64,000 bases of DNA from Planctomycetota bacterium (lineage in GTDB: Bacteria; Planctomycetota; Planctomycetia; Planctomycetales; Planctomycetaceae): positions 31,116-95,115 of the forward strand of contig VGZH01000005.1 of assembly GCA_016872645.1 (NCBI GenBank), given 5' to 3'. Under the pieces are notes generated by a model. It was not told the DNA's origin and ran no database searches. It saw only the letters and a list, made by a program, of their open reading frames with translations. The number at the start of each line of letters is the position of its first letter. Position 1 is the stretch's first letter. Positions 43,559-53,177 of this stretch are shown here, in pieces. The position numbers were made by a program, and so were the translations under genes.

Positions 43559-44368
43559 TCAGGCAATTCGACTCACTACTCCGCCGTGCAGACACTGTTC
43601 GCCCGAGGCCGTTTGCAATCGTAAGGCTCCGTCTTCGGCGATTCCCAAACACAGACCAGTGATCTGCTGTCGGCCGGTGTCGACCGACACGGTGTGGTCG
43701 CGCAGCACGCACAGGTTACGCCAGCGCTCCGACAGTGAGAGATCGGTTGCCGCCAGGCATCGCAAGTCATTGTCGAGTTGCTGCAGTAAGTCCACGAGCA
43801 CTTCGTGACGATCGGACTCAATGCCCGTTTCGTCACGCATTGAGGTCCCCACTTTCAACAGCTCGGAGGGTGCGGCTTCAAACGAGTTGTTGACGTTCAA
43901 GCCAACACCAATCACCAACCGGCCGCGCCGCACCGGGGGAATTTCGACCAAGATTCCGGCGACTTTTCGACCATTCAGCCAGACATCGTTGGGCCACTTG
44001 AGTCCGACAGAAATTTCCGAACCGAGCAACATCTGCAGCGTCTGGCACACGGCCGCTCCGACAGTCAACGAGATTTGCGGCCATCGAGATTCCGGCAAGC
44101 CGTAATCGGCTGCGTCCACAATCACGGAAAACTGAACCGCCCCATCGCTTGACCACCAGCGATTGAGACCGCGGCCTCGGCCAGAGGTTTGATGATCGGC
44201 AAAAACCAGGTATGGCACGAGCAACTCGGCGTCCGCGCACAGTTCCAACGCGCGATCATTGGTGGAAGCGATCTCCGTGTGATGCTCGACACCCAGCACA
44301 AATGTCTCGCTCTTCAACCGTTCTGCACTCGCTCCTCGCCCCTCGCCCCTCGCCACACTTGACCTCAC
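43559..44368 (-). CDS. birA: Biotin--[acetyl-CoA-carboxylase] ligase
   Basis: 269 residues from GTG 44368, which overlaps the stop of the upstream gene by 3 nt (GTGA). The core is diagnostic: STNDRALELC, biotin-loop SGRGRGLNRWWS, then KWPNDVWLNGRKVAGILVE and GVGLNVNNS. The C-terminal SH3-like domain is present. No N-terminal helix-turn-helix, so it is a group I (non-repressor) BirA. It attaches biotin via biotinyl-AMP. The first 17 residues are translated GCGAGGGG word repeats; a TTG start a little downstream (about 44317) would avoid them. Confidence 0.93.
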   Translation of the reverse strand: MRSSVARGEGRGASAERLKSETFVLGVEHHTEIASTNDRALELCADAELLVPYLVFADHQTSGRGRGLNRWWSSDGAVQFSVIVDAADYGLPESRWPQISLTVGAAVCQTLQMLLGSEISVGLKWPNDVWLNGRKVAGILVEIPPVRRGRLVIGVGLNVNNSFEAAPSELLKVGTSMRDETGIESDRHEVLVDLLQQLDNDLRCLAATDLSLSERWRNLCVLRDHTVSVDTGRQQITGLCLGIAEDGALRLQTASGEQCLHGGVVSRIA

Positions 44369-45411
44369 TTTCGCAGCCAGTCGGCGATCCAGAGCTGGCT
44401 GGTACCGTCAGCCGAGCGGGTCGAAGTCCACATCAGCTTCTTGCCATCGGGACTGAAAACCGGCAGCACATCGGCCCCCTTATGATCGGTGATCCGCGTG
44501 ATCGCTCCTGCTTTCGGAGCGTTGCCCGAGAAATCGAGGTCCATCGTGAAGAGATCGAAGTTCGCTTCGCGCGGGCCTTGCGAGTAATCGGCCCCCGACC
44601 AAACCAGATACTTGCCGCTGGGATAAAAGAACGGGCACCAATTGACTTGCTCCAAGTTATTCGTGAGTTGGATTTCCTTCTTGCCGTCCACCGAAATCGC
44701 GAAGAGTTGCAGCATGTGCTCTTTGTCGCGATCGCTGCGAAAGATGACCCACTTGCCATCCGGCGAGAAGAACGGCCCGCCGTCATAACCGGGAACGTTG
44801 GTCAGTTGCCGCACTTGTGAGCCGTCAGCATTCATGATGTAGAGATCCGGATCGCCATCGCGCGACGACGTGAAGACGATCTGCTTGCCATCGGGTGAGT
44901 AGCTCCCTTCGGCGTCGTAACCGGGCGAGTTGGTCAGTCGCTTGAGGCCGGTCCCATCGGGAGTGATGGTGTAAAGCTCCATGTGCGGATCGAAGTCCCA
45001 TTGATAGCGCGGTCGGCCTCCTGCTTTGGCGAGTGCTCGCGCCTTGGCTTCGGTCTGTTCGATATCCGGATCGGTGTGGCTGGACGCGAAGAGGATCGTC
45101 TTTCCATCCGGCGAGAAGTAGCTGCACGTCGTGCGGCCTCGGCCGGTGCTCAGCAGCATCGGCACCTTCTCGTCCAGCCGCTGCAAATAGATTTGATAGA
45201 ACGGATATCCGACTGGATAACCCTGATAGACGATCCATTGGCCGTCCGCCGAGAAGTAACCTTCGCCCGCGCGCGGCAAACCAAAAGTCACCTGTCGATG
45301 GTTCGCGAGATGCTTGGCTTCGGCCGGCGTGGATGGACTCGCGGGCTCGTCAGCCGGCGTGAAACCGCAGATTAGTCCGATGATCATCAGGCTCAAAATC
45401 ACGCGCGACAC
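44365..45411 (-). CDS. Exported TolB-like WD40/PD40 beta-propeller
   Basis: 348 residues from GTG 45411: GGAGGT lies 5 nt upstream and the sequence starts directly with a signal peptide (SRVILSLMIIGLICGF). ATG 45441, further upstream, would give a poorer leader. At least five PD40 repeats are visible (YFSPDGKTILFASS, GSYSPDGKQIVFTSSRDG, FFSPDGKWVIFRSDRD, FYPSGKYLVWSG, VFSPDGKKLMWTSTR). TolB-like propellers bind proteins in the periplasm. There is no peptidase domain attached and no tol-pal genes nearby. Coupled to birA by overlap, probably without functional meaning. Confidence 0.88.
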   Translation of the reverse strand: MSRVILSLMIIGLICGFTPADEPASPSTPAEAKHLANHRQVTFGLPRAGEGYFSADGQWIVYQGYPVGYPFYQIYLQRLDEKVPMLLSTGRGRTTCSYFSPDGKTILFASSHTDPDIEQTEAKARALAKAGGRPRYQWDFDPHMELYTITPDGTGLKRLTNSPGYDAEGSYSPDGKQIVFTSSRDGDPDLYIMNADGSQVRQLTNVPGYDGGPFFSPDGKWVIFRSDRDKEHMLQLFAISVDGKKEIQLTNNLEQVNWCPFFYPSGKYLVWSGADYSQGPREANFDLFTMDLDFSGNAPKAGAITRITDHKGADVLPVFSPDGKKLMWTSTRSADGTSQLWIADWLRK

Positions 45412-45648
45412 AAGGCACCTCCGACTGTGTTCAAAGTGCATTTCACGAACGACCAACGGCAGCCGACGGATTATAGGTCGCCACACCACAACCAGCGAGT
45501 TCCCGCGTTGGTGTCTGAACTCCCATCCGCATGCTAAAACCTTTGCTCCTTTCGCGGCCTTCTGTTCAATTCACAGGAAAACACAACCGAAGGAAACGAA
45601 GGCACCTATGAATGTCCTCGTTTTTTCTTTGGTTTCAGGAGCCTCCAA

Positions 45649-46932
45649 ATGTTCGCAGCACGCTTGATTTGTTGGGGAGCCCTACTGACGGCTCTGTGCG
45701 GCACGGTCGTGGGATTCGCGGACGACTGGCCGCAGTGGGGCGGGCCGCAGCGCGATCTGGCGTGGCGCGAGAAAGGAATCGTCAAAGAACTCAAGACGAA
45801 GGATTTGCTGCCGCGAGTCTGGTCGACTCCGATCGGATCCGGCTACGCGGGGCCGGCGGTCGCGAACGGGAAAGTGTTCGTGATGGATCGCTCGGCCGAT
45901 GGCGAACGAGTGCTCTGCCTGAATGCAGACACAGGAAAGGAAATCTGGAAGCACGAGTACGCGGCGAGGTACACGGTCAGCTATCCGCTTGGCCCGCGCT
46001 GCACGCCAACCGTCGACGACGGGCGAGTTTTCACGGTCGGAGCGATGGGGCACTTCTTCTGTTTCAACGAGACGTCGGGCGACGTGTTGTGGCAGAAGAC
46101 TTTCGTGGTGGACTTCGGGACGCGGCTGCCGACCTGGGGCATGGTCCACGCACCGCTGATCGATGGAAACCAGGTCATCATCCTGGTTGGCGGCCAGAAT
46201 GCGCTGGTGGTCAGCTTTGACAAAGTCACCGGCCAGGAGTTGTGGCGAGCGTTGGACGATCGCGAGATCGGCTACGCGCCGCCGATGATCTTCACATTCG
46301 GTCAACATCGGCAGCTCATCATCTGGCATCCGTCGGCCATTACGTCGCTCGATCCGGCCAATGGGCAACGCAACTGGCAAGTCCCGTATCAGGTTCGATC
46401 CGGACTGACGGTGATGACGCCGCGACAAGTCGGCAACCGGTTGTTCGTCGCTAGTTTTTACAACGGCCCACGAATGATCGAAGTCGCCGACGATGGCAAG
46501 TCGGCTCGCGTCGTCTGGTCCGGCAAGAGCGACAGTGAGCAGCGGACCGATGGCCTGCATCCCATCATCATGACGCCGGTGTTTGACGGATCGTATATCT
46601 ACGGCATTGACAGCTATGGCCATCTGCGATGTCTGGATGCCACTAATGGCCAGCGGAAGTGGGAGACGCTCGACGCAACTGGTCAGGGCCGCTGGTGGAA
46701 CTGCTTTCTGGTGCCGCACGAGGATCGTTTCTTCCTGCACAACGAACAGGGGGAATTGCTGATCGCCAAGCTGACTCCCGCCGGCTACCAGGAAATCAGC
46801 CGAGCAAAACTGGTCGAGCCGACGCAGCCGATCCAACGCCGTATGACCGTCTGGTCGCACCCGGCCTTCGCGATGAAGAGTGTGTTCGCTCGAAACGACA
46901 AAGAAATCGTGCGCGTCAGCCTGGCCGAATGA
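45649..46932 (+). CDS. Exported PQQ-type beta-propeller protein
   Basis: 427 residues from ATG 45649 with an AGGAG RBS and a signal peptide (MFAARLICWGALLTALCGTV). The mature start DDWPQWGGPQRD and the blade motifs (LNADTGKEIWKHEY, FNETSGDVLWQKTF, FDKVTGQELWRAL, LDATNGQRKWETL) are those of quinoprotein-like propellers. It overlaps the VCBS gene by 4 nt (ATGA), so the two products are probably made together and may form a surface or periplasmic complex. It is more distant from the 16-19 kb pair than those are from each other, judged by eye. Confidence 0.9.
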   Translation: MFAARLICWGALLTALCGTVVGFADDWPQWGGPQRDLAWREKGIVKELKTKDLLPRVWSTPIGSGYAGPAVANGKVFVMDRSADGERVLCLNADTGKEIWKHEYAARYTVSYPLGPRCTPTVDDGRVFTVGAMGHFFCFNETSGDVLWQKTFVVDFGTRLPTWGMVHAPLIDGNQVIILVGGQNALVVSFDKVTGQELWRALDDREIGYAPPMIFTFGQHRQLIIWHPSAITSLDPANGQRNWQVPYQVRSGLTVMTPRQVGNRLFVASFYNGPRMIEVADDGKSARVVWSGKSDSEQRTDGLHPIIMTPVFDGSYIYGIDSYGHLRCLDATNGQRKWETLDATGQGRWWNCFLVPHEDRFFLHNEQGELLIAKLTPAGYQEISRAKLVEPTQPIQRRMTVWSHPAFAMKSVFARNDKEIVRVSLAE

Positions 46933-48923
46933 AATCGATCAACGAAAGCGATGCGATGGCGAGATTCGTTCTCTTTGTCCCCTTCGTCCTAATTTTTTTG
47001 GTGCCGGCCCAGCACACATTCGCCGCCGACGGCTTGCAGCGAATCAAGTACGACAACTCCGGTTTGGTTGTCGATCTGGGCGTTGGCTTGTGGGCGTGGC
47101 CCGTGCCGTGGGATGTCGACGGAGACGGCGATCATGACTTGATCGTGGTCTGTCCCGACAAGCCGTACAACGGGACGTACCTGTTCGAGAACGTCAGCGG
47201 TCCGCATGAGAAGCTGCCGGTCTTCAAAGCGGCGAAGCGGCTCGGAGCGGGCAAGCACTACACGATGCCATCGTATGTCGATGGCGGTTTGCGAGTGCTT
47301 ACTGCGGGATTCGAGCACCCCGAATTCCTGAAGTCCGGGATTGACAGCTCCGTCAAACTGCCGCTGCCGGCGAACATTCACAAGACTCAGGTCGGCCAGG
47401 CCGAGGGAGTGTTCAAGGTCCGGCACAATCAATGGCGGTACGTCGATTACGACGGCGACGGTGCCCTCGATCTGATCGTCGCGGTCGAAGATTGGGCGGA
47501 CTATGGCTGGGACGATGCTTGGAATGAAGAAGGCCGTTGGGCGAACGGGCCGTTGCATGGCTTGATCTATCTCATCCGCAATCGTGGTTCGACGGAGAAC
47601 CCGCAGTACGTCGAACCGGTCTTACTCGAAGCGGACAGCCAACGCATCGACACGTTTGGTTGTCCGTCCCCGAACTTCGCGGACTTCGACGGCGACGGCG
47701 ATCTCGATTTGATCTGCGGGGAATTCCTCGACGGGTTCACCTACTTTGAAAATGTCGGCTCGCGGACGGAGCCGAAGTACGCGAGCGGTCGGCGGCTGAT
47801 GCGTAACGGAAAACTGCTGACGATGGACCTCGAAATGATCGTTCCGGTGGCGTTCGATTGGGACCGCGACGGTGACGTTGATCTCATCGTTGGAGACGAG
47901 GATGGCCGAGTCGCGTTCATCGAGAACACCGGTCGCCTCGCCGATCGGCTACCGCAATTCGAGTCGCCGCGTTACTTCCAGCAAGAGGGAGACGAACTGC
48001 AATCCGGCGCACTGGCGACGCCAGTCGGTTTCGATTGGGACGGCGACGGCGACACCGACATCGTCAGCGGCAACACGTCCGGCTACATCGAGTTCTTCGA
48101 AAACCTCAGCGGTTCGCACGTCGCGTCGCCAAAATGGGGGGCACCGCGTCGACTAGAAGCGGGCGACAAAACGTTTCGCGTCATGGCTGGTCCCAACGGT
48201 TCGATTCAAGGTCCGGCCGAGGCAAAGTGGGGCTACACGACGCTCAACGTCGCTGACTGGGACGCAGACGGCTTGCCGGACATCGTCTTCAATTCCATCT
48301 GGGGCAGAGTGCAATGGCTGAAGAACATCGGCACGCGCACGGCACCGAAGCTGGCGGAGCCGCAGTCGATCGACGTTGAGTGGCCTGGTGCTCCGCCGAA
48401 GCCGGCCTGGACTTGGTGGACGCCGGTCGGCAAGGAGCTCGCGACGCAATGGCGCACGACTCCGGTGCTCGTGGATTGGAACAACGACGGGCTGCTCGAT
48501 CTGGTGATGCTCGATCACGAAGGCTATTTGGCATTCTTCGAACGCCGTCGTGCGGACAACGAATCGAAAATGCTCCTGCTTCCTCCACGTCGAGCATTTC
48601 TCGATGAGAAAGGTCAACCGTTGCGCCTCAACGCTGGCCGCGCCGGCAAGAGTGGACGTCGCAAGCTCTGCGCGACCGATTGGGACGGCGACGGCAAGTT
48701 GGACCTCCTGATCAATTCAGAAAACGCCAACTGGCTGCGGCAAGTCGAGTCTCGCAACGGTTTGTGGATCTTCAAAGACATGGGCCAACTGGACTCTCGC
48801 AACATCGCCAGCCACGACGTCAGTCCCACAACCGTCGATTGGGACGGCGACGGCATCCCTGATTTCCTCGGCGGGGCGGAGGATGGGTTCTTCTATTTTT
48901 TGCGGAATCCGCGATCGAAATAA
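46929..48923 (+). CDS. Exported VCBS/FG-GAP repeat protein
   Basis: 664 residues from ATG 46929, overlapping the preceding stop. ATG 46953 (MARFVLFVPFVLIFLV) may be the true start, since it begins the signal peptide. At least seven Ca-binding FG-GAP/VCBS loops of the D-x-D-G-D-x-D type occur (WDVDGDGDHDLIVVC, DYDGDGALDLIVA, DFDGDGDLDLICGE, DWDRDGDVDLIVGDE, DWDGDGDTDIVSG, DWDADGLPDIVF, DWDGDGIPDFLGG). Such propellers bind Ca and carbohydrate or protein partners. The pairing with a PQQ propeller is the main clue. Function unknown. Confidence 0.9.
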   Translation: MKSINESDAMARFVLFVPFVLIFLVPAQHTFAADGLQRIKYDNSGLVVDLGVGLWAWPVPWDVDGDGDHDLIVVCPDKPYNGTYLFENVSGPHEKLPVFKAAKRLGAGKHYTMPSYVDGGLRVLTAGFEHPEFLKSGIDSSVKLPLPANIHKTQVGQAEGVFKVRHNQWRYVDYDGDGALDLIVAVEDWADYGWDDAWNEEGRWANGPLHGLIYLIRNRGSTENPQYVEPVLLEADSQRIDTFGCPSPNFADFDGDGDLDLICGEFLDGFTYFENVGSRTEPKYASGRRLMRNGKLLTMDLEMIVPVAFDWDRDGDVDLIVGDEDGRVAFIENTGRLADRLPQFESPRYFQQEGDELQSGALATPVGFDWDGDGDTDIVSGNTSGYIEFFENLSGSHVASPKWGAPRRLEAGDKTFRVMAGPNGSIQGPAEAKWGYTTLNVADWDADGLPDIVFNSIWGRVQWLKNIGTRTAPKLAEPQSIDVEWPGAPPKPAWTWWTPVGKELATQWRTTPVLVDWNNDGLLDLVMLDHEGYLAFFERRRADNESKMLLLPPRRAFLDEKGQPLRLNAGRAGKSGRRKLCATDWDGDGKLDLLINSENANWLRQVESRNGLWIFKDMGQLDSRNIASHDVSPTTVDWDGDGIPDFLGGAEDGFFYFLRNPRSK

Positions 48924-48930
48924 GCCTCGA

Positions 48931-50655
48931 TCACCCGCCCTCTTTCTTCTGTGCTTTCGCCCAACTGTCTTTGAGTGTGACAGCGCGATTGAAAATCGGG
49001 TGGGCTGGTCTGGAATCGACCGTGTCGACGCAGAAGTACCCGAGCCGCTCGAATTGGAATTTGCTGCCGGGTGCGGCGTCGGAGAGGCTCGGTTCGAGCT
49101 TCGCGCTCGGAATCACTTCGAGCGAGTTTGGATTGAGCGTTGTCTTCCAATCGACTCCTGCGGGGACATCGTTGGGATCGGGCTGACGGCAGAGGTGGTC
49201 GTACAGCCGCACCTCGCTTGAGATCGCGTGCTCGGCCGAGACCCAATGGATGGTCGATTTGACTTTGCGGCCGTCGGGGGAGTTTCCGCCGCGCGACGCC
49301 GGGTCGTAGGTACAGCGGAGTTCGACGATGTTGCCGCTCGCGTCTTTGACGACTTCGTTGCAGGTGATGAAGTAGGCGTATCGCAACCGTACCTCGCGGC
49401 CCGGTGACAAGCGGAAGAATTGCTTGGGCGGAGTCTCCATGAAGTCGTCTTGCTCGACGTACAGCGTCCCAGAGAACGGCACCTTGCGTGAGCCGGCACT
49501 TTCGTCCTCTGGGTTGTTGACCGCATCGAGCCAATCGACTTGGCCGGCGGGCCAGTTCGTCAGCACGACCTTCAGCGGCTTGAGCACCCCCATGACTCGC
49601 AACGCTCGTTTGTTGAGATCGTCACGCAGCGCATCTTCCAGCCACGCCATTTCGATCGTGCTGATGAAGCGAGCGACTCCGATTCGCTCGCAGAACGCGC
49701 GGATCGCTTCGGGGGTGTAGCCTCGGCGACGCAGGCCGCAGATCGTCGGCATCCGCGGGTCATCCCAACCGGAAACGAGATTCCCCTTTACCAGTTCCAG
49801 CAGCCGGCGTTTGCTCATGACTGTGTAGGTCAAGTTCATCCGCGCGAACTCGTACTGCCGCGACGGAAAGATGCGGAGTTTTTCCAGGCACCAGTCGTAC
49901 AGGCGGCGATGCGTCTCGAATTCCAGCGTGCAGATCGAGTGAGTGACTTTCTCGATCGAGTCGCACTGGCCGTGAGCAAAGTCGTACATCGGATAGATGC
50001 ACCACTTGTCGCCGGTGCGATGATGGTGTGCGTGTCGGATGCGGTACAGGACCGGGTCGCGCATGATGAGATGCGTTTGGGCCATGTCGATCTTCGCCCG
50101 CAGAACGTGTGCTCCGTCAGGAAACTCGCCTGCTTTCATCCGGCGGAACAGATCGAGGTTCTCGCCAGCCGAGCGATTACGGAACGGACTTTCGACTCCC
50201 GGCTCGGTCGACGTGCCGCGTTGCTTGGCAATCTCATCGACCGATTGGCTATCGACGTAGGCCAGGCCCTCTTGGATGAGCTGCTCGGCCCAGAGGTAAA
50301 GCTGATCGAAGTAATCCGAAGCGTAGTACAGGCCGTCCCACTGAAAGCCGACCCAGCGGACGTCGTCCTGAATCGAGTCGACGTACTCGGTGTCTTCGGT
50401 GGTCGGGTTCGTGTCATCAAACCGCAGGTTACATTTGCCGCCGTATTTCTTGGCGAGCCCGAAATTTAAGCAAATCGACTTCGCGTGACCGATGTGCAGG
50501 TAGCCGTTCGGTTCAGGAGGAAACCGAGTCTGCACCGGCAACCCGCCCCAGCGATTGGTGCGCAGGTCCTCCTCGACGATCTGCTCGATAAAATTCAGCG
50601 AGCGTTCCGGCGTGGCGGGTGAATCGGCGGGCGGATTCGGTTCGGCGGAGGACAT
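48931..50655 (-). CDS. glnS: Glutaminyl-tRNA synthetase
   Basis: 574 residues from ATG 50655; upstream frame extensions are not conserved. Class I signatures are present: HIGH at 54-57 in [14 protein letters not shown] and the KMSKS-equivalent [12 protein letters not shown]. GlnRS-specific segments include [32 protein letters not shown] and [23 protein letters not shown], plus the C-terminal anticodon-binding beta barrels. It charges tRNA-Gln directly. The gene is convergent with the VCBS gene (7 nt apart). Confidence 0.97.
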   Translation of the reverse strand: MSSAEPNPPADSPATPERSLNFIEQIVEEDLRTNRWGGLPVQTRFPPEPNGYLHIGHAKSICLNFGLAKKYGGKCNLRFDDTNPTTEDTEYVDSIQDDVRWVGFQWDGLYYASDYFDQLYLWAEQLIQEGLAYVDSQSVDEIAKQRGTSTEPGVESPFRNRSAGENLDLFRRMKAGEFPDGAHVLRAKIDMAQTHLIMRDPVLYRIRHAHHHRTGDKWCIYPMYDFAHGQCDSIEKVTHSICTLEFETHRRLYDWCLEKLRIFPSRQYEFARMNLTYTVMSKRRLLELVKGNLVSGWDDPRMPTICGLRRRGYTPEAIRAFCERIGVARFISTIEMAWLEDALRDDLNKRALRVMGVLKPLKVVLTNWPAGQVDWLDAVNNPEDESAGSRKVPFSGTLYVEQDDFMETPPKQFFRLSPGREVRLRYAYFITCNEVVKDASGNIVELRCTYDPASRGGNSPDGRKVKSTIHWVSAEHAISSEVRLYDHLCRQPDPNDVPAGVDWKTTLNPNSLEVIPSAKLEPSLSDAAPGSKFQFERLGYFCVDTVDSRPAHPIFNRAVTLKDSWAKAQKKEGG

Positions 50656-50852
50656 CGACAAGTCTCTTTTCGGAAGAACACACAAGGGGACGAGGTTCGC
50701 AGTCGGAAAGTAGCAATTGCCTGAATGCGTTGCCAGCAGTGCTCTCCTGGCCGACATTGGCGACGCTGCCGAGTCGGCCATGTGACCCCCGCTGGCAACG
50801 AACTTCTTGGGGGTTTACAACCCGGCCTCGAATTGGCCGAGGAAATTGCGGA

Positions 50853-51605
50853 ATGTATGGCGACCCGACGAATCCGAATCCACCGCCGCTCGCGCCACCG
50901 GGCGCTGTTCCGCCCGACGCGCCGTCGCTGGAGCCTCAGCCCCGCGTGGACTCGCGGCAGTCTGTAGTTCCACGCACCCGTGTCAAAGAACTGCGACCGC
51001 TGTGGGTGACGTGGTTCGCTCATCCGTTCGCGAACTGGTTCTGGTTTTACTTTGGATTTGTCGCCGCGTTGTCTGGTTCGAACATGAAATATCCCGGATT
51101 GGGGCCGGTTGTGATTGTCGGCTGGCTGACGGGACATCTCGTCAACGCGAAGCACCCGCAGGCCGAGATCAAACTGCTGCTGGCCTCGATGGGCATGGGC
51201 TATGTGCTCGATGGGATCATCACCCGCCTGGGCGTCTTGAAATTTCACGAGCCGACGACATGGTGGTGGCCAATTCCGCTGTGGATGGTGATGATGTGGC
51301 CGAACTTCGCGGGAACGCTCAACAGTTCGATGAAGTGGCTGCGCGGCCGTTACAAAGTCGGATCGGTCTTGGGAGCGGTGGCCGGTCCGGTCTCGTATTA
51401 CAGCGGCGTGAAGTGGGGTGCCGTTGAACTTCCCTGGGTGGCTCGCGAGGGAACCGTCGTCGGGATCGACTGGTGGTTCTGGGGAGCGATGATCGTGATC
51501 GGTATCGAATGGGCTCTGGCCATGCCGGCGCTGTTGTGGCTGTCGGCGAGATGGGTGCCGGGACCAGAGGTCAGACGTCAGGAGTCCGATGTCAATCCCC
51601 TGTAG
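50853..51605 (+). CDS. DUF2878-like membrane protein
   Basis: 250 residues from ATG 50853. A Pro-rich N-terminal tail (residues 1-45) is followed by about six TM segments. The conserved TTWWWPIPLWMVMMWPNFAGTLNSS and VLGAVAGPVSYYSGVKWGAV match DUF2878. The function of the family is unknown. It is divergent from glnS. The C-terminus ends in a repeat: its stop TAG lies in the GTAGC word shared with the ketoacyl synthase gene. Confidence 0.8.
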   Translation: MYGDPTNPNPPPLAPPGAVPPDAPSLEPQPRVDSRQSVVPRTRVKELRPLWVTWFAHPFANWFWFYFGFVAALSGSNMKYPGLGPVVIVGWLTGHLVNAKHPQAEIKLLLASMGMGYVLDGIITRLGVLKFHEPTTWWWPIPLWMVMMWPNFAGTLNSSMKWLRGRYKVGSVLGAVAGPVSYYSGVKWGAVELPWVAREGTVVGIDWWFWGAMIVIGIEWALAMPALLWLSARWVPGPEVRRQESDVNPL

Positions 51606-51624
51606 CCCAGTCCCTTGTGGCCTG
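51602..51624. repeat. GTAGC/CAGGCC palindromic repeat, copy B
   Basis: 21 of 23 positions match 43453-43475, including the stop codon of the preceding gene. The stem is weaker here (CAGTCC against GGCCTG). Confidence 0.6.
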
Positions 51625-51645
51625 AAGAATTCCTTCCATCTGAAA

Positions 51646-51712
51646 TGCAGAATGCAAAGTGCAGACTGCAAATTGCAAAGTGTCAGGCAAACCGCTTTTG
51701 CACTTTGAACTT
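51646..51712. repeat. Cluster of TGCAAAGTG words, direct and inverted
   Basis: TGCAAAGTG occurs at 51653-51661 and 51674-51682, and the inverse CACTTTG at 51701-51707, within a 202-nt gap before the acyltransferase-like gene. It resembles the other low-complexity word repeats in this window. Apart from this cluster and copy B of the GTAGC repeat, nothing is visible in the gap (51606-51807) except the RBS of the next gene. Confidence 0.45.
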
Positions 51713-51807
51713 CGCACTTCATAGGTTCTGAATATTGTTGCGGCACTGCCACGCCACGAATCAACCGACTCACACGGGGTCGGGCTACAAATTCTTGGGA
51801 GCCTGTG

Positions 51808-53160
51808 ATGTCCAAAAGCCAAGGTGATGTCTCCACGAATCGAGTGATGTCGATCGACGCCTTTCGCGGATTCGTGATGCTGGCGATGGCGTCGAGTGGA
51901 TTTGGTTTCTCGGTGCTCGCCAAGCCGGAAAGCGTGCAGAAACTCACCGCCGCAGGAATTCGGATTCCCGAATGGGTGCTTCAGACGCTGGCATACCAGT
52001 TTGATCACGTCGTCTGGACCGGCTGCGGCTTCTGGGATTTGATCCAGCCGAGTTTTATGTTTCTGGTCGGGGTGTCGTTGCCGTTTTCGTACTCGCGGCG
52101 CGCGACCGAAGGACAGTCGGGTGCGGCTCGATTTCGGCATGTGTTGTGGCGGTCGTTCGTGCTGCTCGCGCTGGGAGTGTTTCTCTCGTCGAACGGCTCG
52201 AAGCAGACCAACTTCACGTTCGTGAATGTCCTCTCGCAGATCGGGCTGGGGTATCCCGTCTTGTACCTGCTGCGCGAGCGATCGCTGCGTGCACAATTTG
52301 CGATGACGGCGGTCATTCTTGTTGGCTATTGGGGATGGTTCGCGAATTCCAAATTGCCATCTGCCGATGTTGTCGACAGCATCAATTTTACGCTGACGGC
52401 TCGCGACGAAAAACTCCGCGCGGCGGGCCGAGAGATCCCTAAAGAACCTCAACCGTGGTCTGGTTTCGCCGCGCACTGGAACAAACACGTCAACGCGGCG
52501 GCCGAGGTCGACCGAAAATTGCTCAATCGCTTCCCGCGCGAAGGGGAGCCGTTCCGAGGCCAAAAGTTTTGGATCAATGAGGGTGGCTATCAGACGCTCA
52601 ATTTCATTCCGTCACTGGCGACGATGCTGTTCGGGCTGATGGCCGGGACTGTGCTGCGGTCGACCCGGCCGGATGGCGAGAAACTGAAATGGCTGTTCAA
52701 GGCGGGATTGATCTGCTTTGGCGTGTCCATGACCTTGGACACGTCGATCTGGCCGGTGGCGATTCCAAAGTGCGACTGGCATTTCGCTCCGATCGTGAAG
52801 CGGATTTGGACGCCGGGTTGGGCGGTGTTCAGTTCCGGATGGACGTTCTGGATGCTGGCGGCGTTCTACTGGGTGATCGACATCCGACAGTGGCGACGCT
52901 GGTTCTGGCCGTTGGCGATCGTCGGCATGAACTCGATCGCGATGTACGTGATGGCTCAGCTTATCAAGTCCTGGACCGGCGGCGCATTGAAGACGCATTT
53001 GGCAACGATCGATGCTCTGTTTGGTTGGAAAGACGGGATCAACTTCGCGCTGTTCGGCGATCATCCCCTCGCCACACCACTCGGCCACGCGGCTCGGCTG
53101 TTCGGCCTGTGGCTGATCTGCGTCTGGCTGTACCGCCGCAAAATCTTTGTGCGAGTGTGA
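51808..53160 (+). CDS. Heparan-alpha-glucosaminide N-acetyltransferase-like (DUF5009) membrane protein
   Basis: 450 residues from ATG 51808 with GGGAG 7 nt upstream. The signature RVMSIDAFRGFVMLAMA opens the first TM helix, followed by QPSFMFLVGVSLPFSYSRR. About ten TM helices follow, including NFIPSLATMLFGLMAG and PLAIVGMNSIAMYVMAQL. The family moves acetyl groups from cytoplasmic acetyl-CoA across the membrane to amino sugars. Bacterial members are common in polysaccharide-degrading lineages. Substrate inferred from family only. Confidence 0.88.
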   Translation: MSKSQGDVSTNRVMSIDAFRGFVMLAMASSGFGFSVLAKPESVQKLTAAGIRIPEWVLQTLAYQFDHVVWTGCGFWDLIQPSFMFLVGVSLPFSYSRRATEGQSGAARFRHVLWRSFVLLALGVFLSSNGSKQTNFTFVNVLSQIGLGYPVLYLLRERSLRAQFAMTAVILVGYWGWFANSKLPSADVVDSINFTLTARDEKLRAAGREIPKEPQPWSGFAAHWNKHVNAAAEVDRKLLNRFPREGEPFRGQKFWINEGGYQTLNFIPSLATMLFGLMAGTVLRSTRPDGEKLKWLFKAGLICFGVSMTLDTSIWPVAIPKCDWHFAPIVKRIWTPGWAVFSSGWTFWMLAAFYWVIDIRQWRRWFWPLAIVGMNSIAMYVMAQLIKSWTGGALKTHLATIDALFGWKDGINFALFGDHPLATPLGHAARLFGLWLICVWLYRRKIFVRV

Positions 53161-53177
53161 TCACCCTAAGGGCAGGC

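Noticed and set aside
45682..46860. A 392-codon reverse frame
   Set aside because: Shadow of the PQQ propeller gene.
51646..51712. Repeat cluster considered as CRISPR
   Set aside because: Units are 9 nt, unevenly spaced and partly inverted; no spacers of constant length and no cas genes.
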